Source: Erinaceus europaeus
Taxonomy: Eukaryota > Chordata > Mammalia > Eulipotyphla > Erinaceidae
Length of the DNA: 64,000 nt
Assembly (NCBI RefSeq): GCF_950295315.1
Contig: NC_080171.1
Span: 99,611,445-99,675,444, forward strand
Direction: 5' to 3'
Below are positions 20,984 through 31,969 of this stretch, piece by piece (position 1 is the first letter of the stretch; each line of letters opens with the position of its first letter). A program made the translations under genes and the position numbers. The notes beneath the pieces were generated by a model. The model was not told the DNA's origin. It was given only the letters and a program-made list of their open reading frames with translations, and did not search any database.

Positions 20984-21599
20984 ACAATAACAAGGACAAC
21001 AAAATGGCTTCCAGGAACAGTGGATTTGTAGTGCAGTCACTGAGCCCCAGTGATAATCCTAGAGGCAAAAAACAAAACACACACACACACACAAAAAAAA
21101 AACAAAAAAAAAAAAACCTTCCCCTGGATATAGGGAAGAACTAGACATTTGAGCTGGGATTGCTGATCCCCTCCTCATCTTGACTCTGACTGCACTGCCC
21201 AGACATGCCTTCCTCCTGTGGGCAGAGACGACACAGGCTATGGTCCACTCCCAGAGCTGGGTTAACTATTAGGGCCCTACATCCAGAACTGGAAGGGAGG
21301 CCCAGGAGCCAGGATGCCCAGAAACCTGGAGGCCCAGGCTTCCTTCAGCAATGCACCTGCTGCTGTGAACTGCTGGGTAAAGCAGTCCCAGGGTGTGTGC
21401 CTGCCTTGCCCACCTCCACATTCTCTCACCCATCCTCCCTCTCTCTTGGGGTGACTCAGCCCCAGGTGCTCCTGAATGACAGGGCCTGGGGGCAGGTAGG
21501 GAAGGACTAGGACAGATGGATTGCCAGAGCCCTCCCTAGGTTCTGAGCAGTAGGTGGGAGCCATAACTCCAGTTCTCCCAGACTCCAGCCCTGCCAGTC

Positions 21600-21720
21600 A
21601 CCTTGCTCTCTCATCAGTAAAATGGGCCTGAGAGAATCTGCCTGCCCAGCCACAGCTCTGTGGGCTAAGGACGGGAAGCCATTGGCTTGGCGCTTCCATA
21701 AATGTTGCTATTAATCATAA
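21600..21720 (+). mobile_element. MIR fragment
   Basis: Ctctcatcagtaaaatgggc and ataaatgttgctattaatca match the MIR core and 3' end in sense. Confidence 0.65.
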
Positions 21721-21829
21721 TAGAGTTCAGCTTATAGTACCAATGCTAAGAGGCTGTTTGAAAATTTTATTAGTGGGTATAACTTTTACAGTTTGAAAAA
21801 AAAATCCAATAAAGACCTTAAGGGGGGTG

Positions 21830-22138
21830 GGAGGGACAGGCAGTAGCGCATCAGGTTAAGTGCACATAGTTCGAGAAGCACAAGGACCCCAGTTCAAATA
21901 CCCAGCTTCCCATCTGCGGGGGTGGGGGGGGTTCACTTCACAAGCGGTGAAGCAGGTCTGCAGGTGTCTGTCTTTCTCTCCCCTCTCGTCTTCCCCTCCT
22001 CTCTCCATTTCTCTCTGTCCTATCCAACAACAACAGCAGCAACTACAACAGCAACAATGACAATGGGGAAAAAAATGGCCACCAGGAACAGTGGATTCAT
22101 AGTGCTGGCACTGAGCCCCAGTGAAAACCCTAGAAGCA
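21830..22138 (+). mobile_element. SINE family A, full with 3' module
   Basis: Gggacaggcagtagcgcatc, the CT body, caacaacaacagcag, ggccaccaggaacagtggat and aaaaccctagaagcag. Confidence 0.88.
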
Positions 22139-22157
22139 GGACAACAATCACACCCTT

Positions 22158-22202
22158 GTGACGATGATGATGACGATGACGATGATGGTGATGGTGATGG
22201 TA
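22158..22202. repeat. (GATGAT/GACGAT)n microsatellite
   Basis: Gatgatgatgacgatgacga continuing into gatggtgatggt. Confidence 0.9.
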
Positions 22203-22482
22203 GGCTTACAACAGACAGAGGAGAGCCCATAAGGAGGAAGGGCTCAGGCAAAGGTGAGGGGCCAGGTGTTCAGAGGCACCCAGGTGCTTGGGTTCCCAGC
22301 TAGGCTTGGGGGCACTCAAGCTGAAGACTTTCTGAGTCCCCGGAGTCAGCCATTGCCTCCCTTTGGTCAATTTGCCAGCACACTGCACAGAATTAGGAGG
22401 TCGACTCACGCTGGGCAGACACAGCCCAGCATACACACCCAGATTCTTCAAATGGCCTTCTCAGTGAACACAGGACAATAAA

Positions 22483-22550
22483 GACTTCTACTTTACAGGT
22501 GCTGAAGCCAAAGCGCAGAAAGATCGAATGGCTCACAGAGGTCATTTCAC
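22483..22550 (-). mobile_element. MIR fragment
   Basis: Actttacaggtgctgaagcc and agatcgaatggctcacag resemble antisense MIR. Confidence 0.45.
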
Positions 22551-22718
22551 ACATCAAAGAAAATCTCTGAGCACCTACATGGGGTTGTTATTGATACAGG
22601 CAGGGCCCACTCAGAGAGTCCTCATCCCTTTATTAGACTAACAGGGCAGCCAGGTAGTGGAGCTGAAGTGTCCAAATCTGTGCCCACCCATGCCTGAGTC
22701 AGGGACCTCGGGGGTCAC

Positions 22719-22730
22719 CTCCCATCCAGG
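22719..22730 (-). other. NIBAN2: Candidate alternative NIBAN2 first-exon end (exon 1b)
   Basis: On the minus strand TGG-ATG-GGA-G is followed by donor GTGACC (GT at 22718-22717), in phase 1 as needed to join exon 2. Human NIBAN2 isoform 2, as I remember it, replaces the first 18 residues with M-G-W-M-G before the same exon 2. Here W-M-G plus a phase-1 donor is present, but the human first Met would be a CCC-preceded AGG codon, so only the second Met is available. The site lies in a repeat-free stretch between SINEs. No promoter signature is obvious. Confidence 0.3.
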
Positions 22731-22854
22731 GCCTCCTAATGAGGCTCACATCTGCAGTTTGGGGGGTAGGTTCTGTCTGGCTTTGAGAAGACCACTTCCC
22801 AGGATGTGGGGGTGAAACTCTCACTCTCTCTCTGTCTCTCTTCTGAGTTTCAGA

Positions 22855-23245
22855 TAGTTTTTTTAAAATAGAGACAGAAAAACTGAGAGGGAAAGGAAAG
22901 ATAGTGAGGTGGTCTGGGAGGTGGCACAGTGGATAAGGCATTGGACTCTCAAGCATGAGGTCCCGAGTTCAATCCCCAGCAGCACATGCACCAGAGTAAT
23001 TGATGTCTGGTTCTTTCTCTCCCCTATCATTTCTCACAAATAAATAAATAAAATCTTTAAGAAAAAGAAAGAAAGAAAGGTAGTTTGGAAGATTGGAAGA
23101 GAGGCACCCAGAGCACTATTGTTCCTGAAGCTTCTCCTGCAGGTTAGGACCAAGGGCTTGAACAGGAGTCTCTGAGCACTGTGATGTGTACACCCCTCCT
23201 GTTGTGACTGAGCACTGTGGTATGTGCGCCATCTCCTGCCCCCAC
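22855..23245 (-). mobile_element. SINE family B/E (antisense) split by a D SINE
   Basis: Tttaaaatagagacagaaaa on the left; ctgaagcttctcctgcaggt, gggcttgaacaggagtctct and gcgccatctcctgcccc on the right. Confidence 0.7.
22905..23070 (+). mobile_element. SINE family D inside a B/E SINE
   Basis: Ggtctgggaggtggcacagt, gagttcaatccccagcagca, tctggttctttctctcccct and an aaataaataaataaaatctt tail. Imperfect duplication gaaaggaaagatag / gaaagaaaggtag. Confidence 0.88.
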
Positions 23246-23458
23246 CCCCCGCCCCAGACCCCATCCCCCAAGACTCCTGGGTTTCAGGATCAAAGGCTTC
23301 CAACAAGCTGGGTGAGCAGCAGAGGGTGCATTGCATCTTTATCTCCACTGATCTTAGCATGGCACTGCCCCCTGCTTCTGATGCCTGGAACTCTATCCCA
23401 AAAGGCCTTCGTCTCCTTTAAGACCAATGAGGTCCCAGAAGGCATCTGTAGTATGTCA

Positions 23459-23810
23459 GTTTTTTTTTTTTTTGCCTCCAGGGTTATTGCTGGGGCTCAG
23501 TGCTTGCACTATAAATCCTCTGCCCCTGGAGGCCATTCCCCCCCTCCTTTTTGTTGCCCTTGTTGTTGTAGCCTTGTTGTGGTTATTATTGTTGTTGATG
23601 ATGTCATTTGTTGTTGGATAGGACAGAGAGAAATGGAGAGAGGAGGGGAAGACAGAGAGAGGTAGAGAAAGACACCTGCAGACCTGCTTCACCACCTGTG
23701 AAGTGACTCCCCTACAGGTAGAGAGCCGGAGGCTCAAAACGGGATCCCTACTCTGGTCCTTGCGCTTTGCGCCACGTGCGCTTAAACTGCTGCGCTACTG
23801 CCCGACCCCC
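23459..23810 (-). mobile_element. SINE family A (antisense), full length
   Basis: Poly-T, gcctccagggttattgctgg through to gctgcgctactgcccgaccc. One-mismatch duplication agtatgtcag / agtaggtcag. Confidence 0.93.
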
Positions 23811-23899
23811 AGTAGGTCAGTTCTAATTCTGCTCCCCACCTCATTCCTACCCCAACCCTCAGAGTTTAATCAGGGGAGCTTATCCACTGAGGACTTAAA

Positions 23900-23996
23900 A
23901 ACAATCAATGACTCATTTAATCCTAACAAATGTCCAAGGCCCACTTTACTAAGAAACTGAGGCTCAGGGAGACCCAGTGATTTACTCAAAGAAACA
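23900..23996 (-). mobile_element. MIR fragment
   Basis: Actcatttaatcctaacaaa, ctaagaaactgaggctcagg and agtgatttactcaaag. Confidence 0.75.
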
Positions 23997-24099
23997 AAAT
24001 GTATAAGGGAAGATACAGGCTTCTTTTTGTTAGTTGGCTTTGTTTTGTTTTGTGTCACTAGGGCCTTGCCCATGCTCAGGTCACTAGGCTTGTCTTGCT

Positions 24100-24240
24100 T
24101 TGTTTTTGAAAGAGAGAGAGAGAACAGAGGGAGAAGCACCACAGCACTGGTGCTGAGGCATCCTCTTGTGGCATGCTGGGACTCAAATCTGGGTCCTATA
24201 TAGGGCAAGGCAGAAGCACTACTACATGAGCTAAAGAGAT
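24100..24240 (-). mobile_element. SINE family E (antisense)
   Basis: Agagagagagagaacagagg, gggactcaaatctgggtcct and acatgagctaaagagatggg. Confidence 0.55.
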
Positions 24241-24331
24241 GGGTTGTAAACCTGCCAAAGCCTACACAAAACCCTTCTCTCCCCAATAGTCTCTACACTG
24301 TACTAAACACAGCTTCCAAAGCCCTGCCTAA

Positions 24332-24334
<3 letters not shown>

Positions 24335-24401
<67 letters not shown>
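24335..24401. repeat. (TA)n microsatellite
   Basis: 67 bases of uninterrupted TA, followed by a G run. Confidence 0.97.
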
Positions 24402-24403
<2 letters not shown>

Positions 24404-24762
24404 GGGGGGGAGACAGACCACAGCATGGAAGCTTCCTTCAAGCTGAGCTCAGAGAAGCTGGGTCATGCATGTGATGAAACAGCGAATTATCCAAGTGAGC
24501 TATTTCACCGCTCCACTGCCTATCACTCTAGCACATGTAACACTGGAGATCAAACTCAGGGCCTCACTCATAAGTCCAATACTTTAACTACTGTGCCACC
24601 TCCCAGGGCACTGTTCCTTTCTTTACCGTCATCTCTTCCTTCCTTCCTTCCTTCCTTCCTAGATTTACGTATTTATTTTAAAACTATAGGATGCTGGGGA
24701 TCAAACTCAGAACCTCAAGCTTGCAGGGCTGGCAGTCTACCCACTGTGCCACCTCCTGGGCA
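24404..24762 (-). mobile_element. Cluster of E and two D SINE pieces (antisense) with CTTC array
   Basis: 24404-24520 is E-like. 24518-24610 is a D piece (gatcaaactcagggcctcac, gccacctcccagggc). A ccttc run follows at 24630-24660. 24660-24762 is another D piece (ggggatcaaactcagaacct, gccacctcctgggcat). Confidence 0.65.
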
Positions 24763-24831
24763 TCTGGCTTACACACTCTTGTTGGTCTTTGGTCTTAAGA
24801 GGATGGCAAAGCAGGTTTGCCATCACCAGTT

Positions 24832-25180
24832 TGTTTTTTGCCATCAGGGCTGTCACTGGATCTTGGTGCCAGTGCTATGAATCCACCACTCTCAGTGACT
24901 CCTTCCTTCCCTCCCTCCCTCCTTCCTTCCTCCCTTCCTCCCTTCCTTCCTTCCTTCCTTCCTCCCTTCCTCCCTTCCTTCCTTCCTGTTTTATTGGATA
25001 GGACAAAGAGAAATTGAAAGAGGAGGGGGAGACAGAGAAGGAGAGAGAAAGATAGACACCTACAGACCTGCTTCAGCACTCATGAGGTGTCCCCTCTGTA
25101 GGTGGGGGGCAGGGGCTCATACCCAGGTCCTCACGCATGGCAGTCTGCGTGCTTAACCAGGTGCACCACTGCCCATCCCC
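24832..25180 (-). mobile_element. SINE family B (antisense) with internal CTTCC expansion
   Basis: Gccatcagggctgtcactgg, a (cttcc/ctccc) array at 24900-24988, ttattggataggacaaagag and gtgcaccactgcccatcccc. Confidence 0.85.
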
Positions 25181-25194
25181 CTAACTGCACCTGT

Positions 25195-25310
25195 TTCACA
25201 GAAGAGAAAACTAAGGTTCAGGAAGGCAAAGTGACTCTCCCAAAGTCACACAATTGGGACTATTGGGGCCAGGACCAAACACAGAGTCTCTGGTCTCTGC
25301 TCATCCTGCT
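25195..25310 (-). mobile_element. MIR fragment
   Basis: Cagaagagaaaactaaggtt and agtgactctcccaaagtcac. Confidence 0.75.
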
Positions 25311-25534
25311 CTGGTCAGAGCTGTCAGGGTCCTTCTACACCTACTCCAACCATCTTCTCTGAGCCCAGATTTTCCCACCTGTCAAATGGGTGGGTGGGAC
25401 CCTGTTAGCTCAGCTGATCTACAATCTCTCTGCTGATCTCATCAGCGTGGCCCAGACTGCAGGAGTGACCGGATGCTGGCTCAGCACTGCCCGGAGCTAC
25501 AAGTGAATCAGTTCGGAGTGGGCCTGTGGACAAA

Positions 25535-25670
25535 GCGCCCTTTCCACTGGGTTCACAACCCATCTCTGCCACCTACCAGCTGTGTGGCCTTGGCTGAGGC
25601 ACTTCCCCATAGTCTCTCTGCCCCTTCTGCAAAATGGCACCATGGTAGATGGTCTCTGCTGTCATAAGAA
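25535..25670 (+). mobile_element. MIR fragment
   Basis: Ctctgccacctaccagctgt, gtggccttggctgaggcact and ccccttctgcaaaatggcac, a clear sense MIR core. Confidence 0.85.
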
Positions 25671-26186
25671 GCACAACAAGCTACCAAGTGCAAACACCCA
25701 GCAAGGAGAAGCAGGTCAGTAACGGGGGCTCTGAGAAAGTAAGTGCCTCTTACCCTAGGGTCCGCTAGCCTACAGAGGGGCCCTCAAAACAGGCCCAGCA
25801 ACAGAGGCCTCTAACCCCCAGAACCCTCCTCCTAAGATAGATCTGGCCCATGCCCAGGACCAGCAAAAACAGCTGCAGAAGTCGCCGGAAGAACCTTAAT
25901 CTCTGATTTTCCAAACTGACAGTGTTAAGGATCATGCTATTTCCTGCACTTGCTCAGCATTCAGATAGCAGGGCTTGGGTGAGAACTGGGGAGGCCCTAG
26001 GGTGACTTGGAGTTTCCTGGGTATTCTGGGTGGGGGATGACACCCAGGGGTGGAGATGGGAAAGCTGAGGCTTAGCAAGATGGGACTTGGTGGCTGGGCT
26101 GCAGATGGAGAGAGTGGGGAGATGGGGGTGGGGAGGCAGCCACCCTGGAGGCCTTTGGAGAATGGCTTGGAAAAGGAAGTCTCAGG

Positions 26187-26390
26187 GAGCCAGGTGTTGG
26201 CACAACAGGTTGAGTGTACACAAGGACCCAGGTTCAAGCCCCCAACCCTCACCTGCAGGAGGGAAGCTTCACAAGTGATGAAACAGTGTTGCAGATGTCT
26301 CTCTCTCTCCATCTCTATCTCTCCACTCCCCCTCTTGATGCCTCCCTGTCTCTACCCAAATAAATAAATAAAAATGAAATTTAAAAGAAA
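26187..26390 (+). mobile_element. SINE family B
   Basis: Gggagccaggtgttggcaca, aggttcaagcccccaaccct and ctctacccaaataaataaat. Confidence 0.88.
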
Positions 26391-27164
26391 AGAAGTATCT
26401 GGTGTCAAGCTAAGGGGTTTCTGGGATTTTTCTTCTTTTTTCCTTTTGGCACTGCATACACCACACCCGTGAGAAGCCTTTTTACCTGCATCAGTCCCTG
26501 GAATTCTCGGCTCCAGGGGTGTTGGCAAATTGGCAGAATGTCTCAGACAGGAAGACCTGAGCAGCTGACAAAAGAGTGGCTCAGACAGGATTTGAAGCCA
26601 GATTGGGACCCTCCCCACACACAGACATGCATAGTGGGGCTCTGGGTCAAGGCCAGAGATCTACAGCTGAGTGTCTCGATCTCACACCAACCACAGGGGT
26701 ACCAGCCCCGCTTTGGCCCACACTGAGGGCACCATGCCAGGCCTTCCTGGCTTGTCCGGTCCCTCCAGTGGACTCTAGGGACACACCCCACCAACAAGGA
26801 CCGGCCCAGTTTCAAGGCTCAGAAATTTCCCGACTGAAACCAGGTAGGCAGCACCCGGTAGGGTGGGGCAAGCCTAGAACCTGCCAGCCTGGTTCCCCCA
26901 AGCTCTGGGGAGAATAGGCCCAGGGAGGGGGAGGAAGGGGAGAGCACCCGCCCACCCCGAGCGAAAGATCAGCAGAGGCGGGGTACAGCTCAGTTTCCCT
27001 GTGATGGAGAGTTATCAAAAGTATCACCACGTCCATCACCACCTGGGAGAGCAGGATGAGCCTGCAGTCCAGAGAGGTGGAGACACACACAGCATGCTCC
27101 CCAGGGATGGACTGGCATGCCAGGAACCCAGAATGTAGCCTTTCTACTCGACTACCCTGTGATC

Positions 27165-27235
27165 ATCGTTAACTCAGAGAGGTGAAGTGACTCTTCTGGG
27201 GACACAGAGCTTGCAAATAACATGGGCCCTGAACA
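27165..27235 (-). mobile_element. MIR fragment
   Basis: Actcagagaggtgaagtgac and gacacagagcttgcaaataa. Confidence 0.55.
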
Positions 27236-27917
27236 GTCTAACAGGGGAGCAAAGTTTGGACAAGTCCAACTCTTTCCCACTTTCCAAGCTGCCAGACTAG
27301 GGGCTGGTGGGTGGAGGGGAAGGGAACAGGGGCTTCAAGGGTGGTCACATCAGAAAGGCTGACACAGCTCCTGTTCAGGACCTGAGGTCAGGGTGGGGTG
27401 GGGTGGGGTGGGGGAGGAGGGAGAGGGGTCATGACAGGCTCCAAAGGCCAGCAGAGGAGGGGGTCTGGCAGCCACCCGCAGAAATAGCCTGCGCTGGGAT
27501 GCACACAGGGGTTGAACCCTGCAGGCAAAGCCAAGATGGGCAAAACAACTAAGTAACCCACCCCCCATCGCCAAAGGTGAGTCCCTCTCTAGAAAAGGGA
27601 TAGATAGGGCAAGGGTCACCCCATGACCCTGATCTAGGGTTACCCCAAGAGCACCCTTTGAAGAATGGGTATGCTCAGAGCATCTATATAGTGAGTCCTT
27701 GGTACCCCACTTCTGGACCCGATGGGATTCCTTGCCCAGCAGTGCCCTGCTCCCCAGCACCCCACAGGGTGAAGCTGGCTTTCCCAACACAGCTCAGCCC
27801 AGAACCTATCACTGGTCGCTCGCCCCCTCCCCTCAATTCCAGTCAGTGTCTACCTCCTTCCCAAATACAATATCCATAGGATTTTCTTTCTTCCTCTCCT
27901 CTCCCCTCCCCCATCCC

Positions 27918-28200
27918 TTTAAAATTTTTTTCCCTTTTGTTGCCGTTGTTGTTCTTCATTGTTGTTGTAGTTATTATTGTCGTTGTTAGATAGGACAGAG
28001 AGAAATGGAGAGAGGAGGAGAAGACAGAGAGGGGGAGAGAAAGACAGACACCTGCAGACCTGCTTCACGGCTTGTGAAGCGACTCCCCTGCAGGTGGGGA
28101 GCCGGGGCTCAAACCGGGATCCTTACGCCATTCCTTGCTCTTTTTGCCACGTGCGCTTAACCCATGCGCTTAACCCGCTGTATTACTGCCCGACCCTCCC
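27918..28200 (-). mobile_element. SINE family A (antisense)
   Basis: Cccttttgttgccgttgttg through gcttaacccgctgtattact and gcccgaccc. 'Gcgcttaaccca' is locally duplicated. Confidence 0.92.
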
Positions 28201-28311
28201 CCAACCCTTTTCTTTCTTCCTTTCTTTTCTTTCTTCCTTATTTCCTTTCTTTCTCCCCTCATCTCAGCTTCACCATTCCAAGTTGACTTTTTCAAACAGA
28301 AAGAGACAGAG

Positions 28312-28452
28312 GCTGAGAGAGAGAGATAGAGAGAGAGAGGGAGAAGGAGAGGGAGAGGGAGAGGGAGAAGGAGAGGGAGAGGGAGAGGGAGAGGGAGAGG
28401 GAGAGGGAGAGGGAGAGGGAGAGGGAGAGGGAGAGGGAGAGGGAGAAGAGAC
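28312..28452. repeat. (GGGAGA)n purine array, about 140 bases
   Basis: Near-perfect hexamer repeat, purine-only on the plus strand, seeded in a SINE remnant at 28265-28312. Confidence 0.97.
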
Positions 28453-28469
28453 AGAAATAGCACTAAGGC

Positions 28470-28685
28470 AGGGCCAGGCAGTGATGCACCTGGTTAAGTG
28501 CACACATTACAGTGCACAAGGACCCAGGTTCAAGTCCCTGGTCCCCACCTGCAGGGAGAGAGCTTCATGAGTGGTGAAGCAGGGATGTCTCTCTGTCTCT
28601 CTCCTTCTCTGTTTTCCTCTCCCTTCTCAATTTCTCTGTCTCTACCCAATAATAAATAAATAAATAAAATTTTATAAATTTTTTT
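28470..28685 (+). mobile_element. SINE family B, T+ tail clear
   Basis: Gggccaggcagtgatgcacc, aggttcaagtccctggtccc, then ataaataaataaataaaatt and a T run: the AATAAA plus T-run tail of T+ class SINEs. Confidence 0.92.
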
Positions 28686-28709
28686 CTTTATACTTATTTT
28701 TACAAGCTG

Positions 28710-28912
28710 TTTTTTATTTTATTTTTTTATTTTTTTAACCAGAGCACTGATCAGCTCTGGATTATGGTGGTGCGGAGGATTGAACCTGTGACTTTGGAGC
28801 CTCAGGCATGACAGTCTGTTTGCATAACCATTATGCTATACCCCCGCCCTATGTTTTTTTATTTTTTTATCTTTATTTATTGGATAGAAAGACAGCCAGA
28901 AATTGAGAAGGA
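28710..28912 (-). mobile_element. SINE family C (antisense) then B fragment (antisense)
   Basis: 28710-28849: accagagcactgatcagctc to cataaccattatgctatacc. 28850-28912: atctttatttattggataga and gacagccagaaattgagaag, truncated. Confidence 0.8.
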
Positions 28913-29625
28913 AGGAAGCCCAAAGTGAGGCCAGAGGAAGTGATCTTCAGTCAGGGCTACCCCTGCCAGGAGCCACCCCTCCCTACACACCCCAGAGATA
29001 GATTTCTCACCACAGAAATGGAGGTTTATACCCAACCCAAGGGCCGGGGCTGGGTCCCCAAGATGTGAGAATGAGCCTTCTTCCTGTCATGGCCTTCTTC
29101 CTAGGGCAGGTGGCTGCCACCCACAAGGTCTCCCTTCATGCCAGCCTCAGATGCCCTGAAAGGGCCCTTTAGCCCATGTAACCATCTCTGTGCCATACCC
29201 AGGGGGAAGCCTTTATGGGGAGATGACCCCCCCCACACACACACACACACAGAGAAGTTTCCTTGGGATCACAGTAGCAAAGGAGGAATGGGAAGCATGT
29301 GCTGCAGCCCATAGGGGAAATTACCAAAATCTGCCTCTCAGCCCAGGGTGTGGGCACATCTCTGAGGGTATAGCAGCCTTGGATAGTACCTGACACACTG
29401 TAGCCTGCAAACACACCCCACTGAATCTGGAGTCAGCTTCAGCATTTCACCCCACTGCCCTTACCACCCCCTCACCTCACCACCCTGCCCCATCCAGGCC
29501 CTTCCTTTCCAAAGACTCTGGAGAACTTCCCACCACTAGGCTTTCACCTGTGCTGTCCCTGGAACTGGGACTCCCTTCCTCCTCCCGCTTTCCCTCCTCT
29601 TACTCACAGCTCAAAAATCTCAGCC

Positions 29626-29788
29626 AGACAGCCGAGAGGTGGCTCAGAGACAGAGCTCAGGACTTGTGTGCCTGAGGTCCTGAGTTCTGTCCCCAGAACT
29701 TCATATGCTAGACTGGAGCTCTGAGTGAGTGTCTGTCTGTCTGTCTCTTTCTCTCATTCATGCATTTTTTTCTAATAATAAAATGAGT
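29626..29788 (+). mobile_element. SINE family D/E, old
   Basis: Gccgagaggtggctcagaga, gagttctgtccccagaactt, a (gtct) run and taataataaaatgag. Confidence 0.65.
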
Positions 29789-29891
29789 CTTGTAGAAGGA
29801 GAAAGAGAGGGAGAGGGGAAAGAAGGAGAGGGAGAGGTAAAAGGAGAATATTGGCCAAATTTCAAGGCTCTGTTCAACTATAATGTCCATG

Positions 29892-29995
29892 GGGGGGGGT
29901 AGATAGCATAATGGCTCTCATGCCTGAGGCTCCACAGTCCCAGGTTCAATCCCACCCAAAACCATAAGCCAGAGCTGAGCAGTACTCTGGTAAAA
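29892..29995 (+). mobile_element. SINE family C
   Basis: Gtagatagcataatggctct, cccaggttcaatcccaccca and gagctgagcagtactctgg, with part of the head deleted. Confidence 0.85.
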
Positions 29996-30087
29996 TCATC
30001 ATCATTATCATCATCTCCATCACAAAGTTTTGAAGTTGTCCATTTGCATCTAATTACCATAATAATTGGGGCATGAGCTAATGCTTG

Positions 30088-30255
30088 TAACACTTAGCCC
30101 TGTGCCAGGCATGAGGCAGCTCATGTATGATGTATGTTAACAATTATGGTCAACACGAGTCCACGTGAGTCTCACCGGTTCTGTTGTTAAATCTGTTTTG
30201 TGGATGAAGAGTCAAGGCTCAGAGAGGTGAAGTGATTCACACAGGGTCACAGAGG
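30088..30255 (-). mobile_element. MIR, near full core
   Basis: Gccctgtgccaggcatgagg, agagaggtgaagtgattcac and acagggtcacagaggtaaga. Confidence 0.85.
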
Positions 30256-31197
30256 TAAGAGCAAAATGGATAACAACCCAATTTCTGTCCACGCTCTACT
30301 CCAGCACCAAGAATGTGTCAGAATAATTATGAAGTATTTATTGACTTTCTCTGAGGCATTTCCCACAGAATGTTCCAAAGCCCCCGAGGTCAGAAGTGGC
30401 ACCTTAGTCCCTTCTGAGTTGAAGGTGCCCAGTGCCTCTGGCATGAGGAGCGGAGAGTGGGTGTCTCAGGAGGGTGTGCTCTGGGGCTGAGCTAAGAGCA
30501 AACACAGGCTCTGAGCTCAGAACAGTCTCCATGAGTCTCAGGTTTCCTTACTCAATGTGACAGTCCCCACCCCTCATCAGGTGATGAGGGGTCTTTCAGG
30601 AAATGTTAGCATTTTTGTCCCAGAAAGTGAGCCACACACAAGTACACTGCTCCCACCTCAGCCTTTGGCACTGGGAAAACTGCTGCCCTGAAGTATCCCT
30701 CTCTGCAGGGTCATCACATACGCTGATCACAGACCACTGGGCCTGGGAAGGCCCCTCTGAGATCAAGACCAAAGTCTGTACTGGAAGTGAGGGGAAACTG
30801 AGGCAGGGGCAACCCAAATCCACAGTCCTGCCAGGGGCACAGCTTCTCACAACACCAGAGTGGCGAGAGCAAAGTTGGTAGGATGTCAGAATATAGAGAT
30901 GAAGCACACTGGTCTCCCAGCACTGACTCCCTGTGCCTGGCCATCTCCTCCTCCTCCCCAATTTCAGTGCTTACCTCCTCAGACACCCCCCACAAATAGC
31001 CCTGCAGCCTCCATGCCTCCACACTATGCCATCACCCAGGAATTGTGTTCAACTGCACCACAGTGAAAGGCCCCGTCCACCAGGCTCCCACTTTTCCCAT
31101 CACCTGCCTACCTCTCAGCTCCTGCCTGGCCCAGATGGGTGGTCCTGGCTGAGGCAGGTGCTCCACAAGTGCTAAAACAATGACCACTGGCAGCCTA

Positions 31198-31340
31198 GGA
31201 CAAAGAATAGTGGCCAGAACACTGGACTTGCACACATGAAGTCCCAAGTTCCATTCCCAGCATAGCATGTGCTAGAGTAATGCTGTGGTTCACTCCTCTC
31301 TTTCTCTTGTTAAGTAAATAAACAAAAATTTTTTTTTACC
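31198..31340 (+). mobile_element. SINE family D, diverged
   Basis: Atagtggccagaacactgga, aagttccattcccagcatag and tgttaagtaaataaac. Confidence 0.7.
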
Positions 31341-31637
31341 ATTTTGTTAGGAGGTTGATGGCTTTATTTATTTATTCCATTTTGTTGCCCTTGCTGTTTT
31401 ATTATTGTGGTTATTATTGTTTTTATAGATGTCGTTGTTGTTAGATAGGACAGAGAGAAATGGAGAGAGGAGGGGAAGACAGAGAGGGGGAGAGAAAGAC
31501 ACCTGCAGACCTGCTCACCACCTGTGAAGCGAATCCCCTGCAGGTGGGGAACTGGGGGCTTGAACCGGGATCCTTACACTGGTCATTGCACTTTGTGCCA
31601 CCTGCGCTTAACCCGCTGTGCTACAGCCTGACTCCCA
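31341..31637 (-). mobile_element. SINE family A (antisense)
   Basis: Ttccattttgttgcccttgc to ctgtgctacagcctgactcc. Flanked by aataaacaaaaattttt / aataaacaaatattttt, so it sits in the D tail. Confidence 0.92.
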
Positions 31638-31654
31638 ATAAACAAATATTTTTT

Positions 31655-31942
31655 TAAATATATTTTTTAAATATTTATTTATTCCCTTTTGCTGCCCTTG
31701 TTTTATTGTTGTAGTTATTATTGTCTTTGTTGATATCGTTGTTGGATATAACAGAGAGAAATGGAGAGAGGAGGGGAAGATAGAGAGGGGGAGAGAAAGA
31801 TAGACACCTGCAGACCTGCTTCACTGCCTGTGAAGTGACTCCCCTGCAGGTGGAGAGCCGGGGGCTTGAACCAGGATCCTTATGCCGGTCCTTGCACTTT
31901 GCGTCACCTGCGTTTATCCGCTGCGCTACTGCTCGACTCCCT
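31655..31942 (-). mobile_element. SINE family A (antisense)
   Basis: Tattcccttttgctgccctt to gcgctactgctcgactcc, a second insertion into the same AT-rich tail. Confidence 0.92.
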
Positions 31943-31969
31943 AAAAATATTTTTAAGAATGAAGTCTTG

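Larger units (their letters stand above)
20153..21068 (+). mobile_element. SINE family A, outermost of triple nest
   Basis: 5' part at 20153-20353 (head, an expanded G run, shortened body, aacaataacaa). The 3' part resumes at 20984 with the duplicated acaataacaagg and runs to the end module (ggcttccaggaacagtgg, ataatcctagaggcaaaa) at about 21068. Confidence 0.88.

Noticed and set aside
20153..21068. Tandem duplication of a genomic segment
   Set aside because: Nested insertions with their own target duplications explain the order of pieces better.
28170..28570. ORFs rich in Gly-Glu or Pro-Ser around the hexamer array
   Set aside because: Direct translation of the (gggaga)n repeat and neighbouring SINEs.
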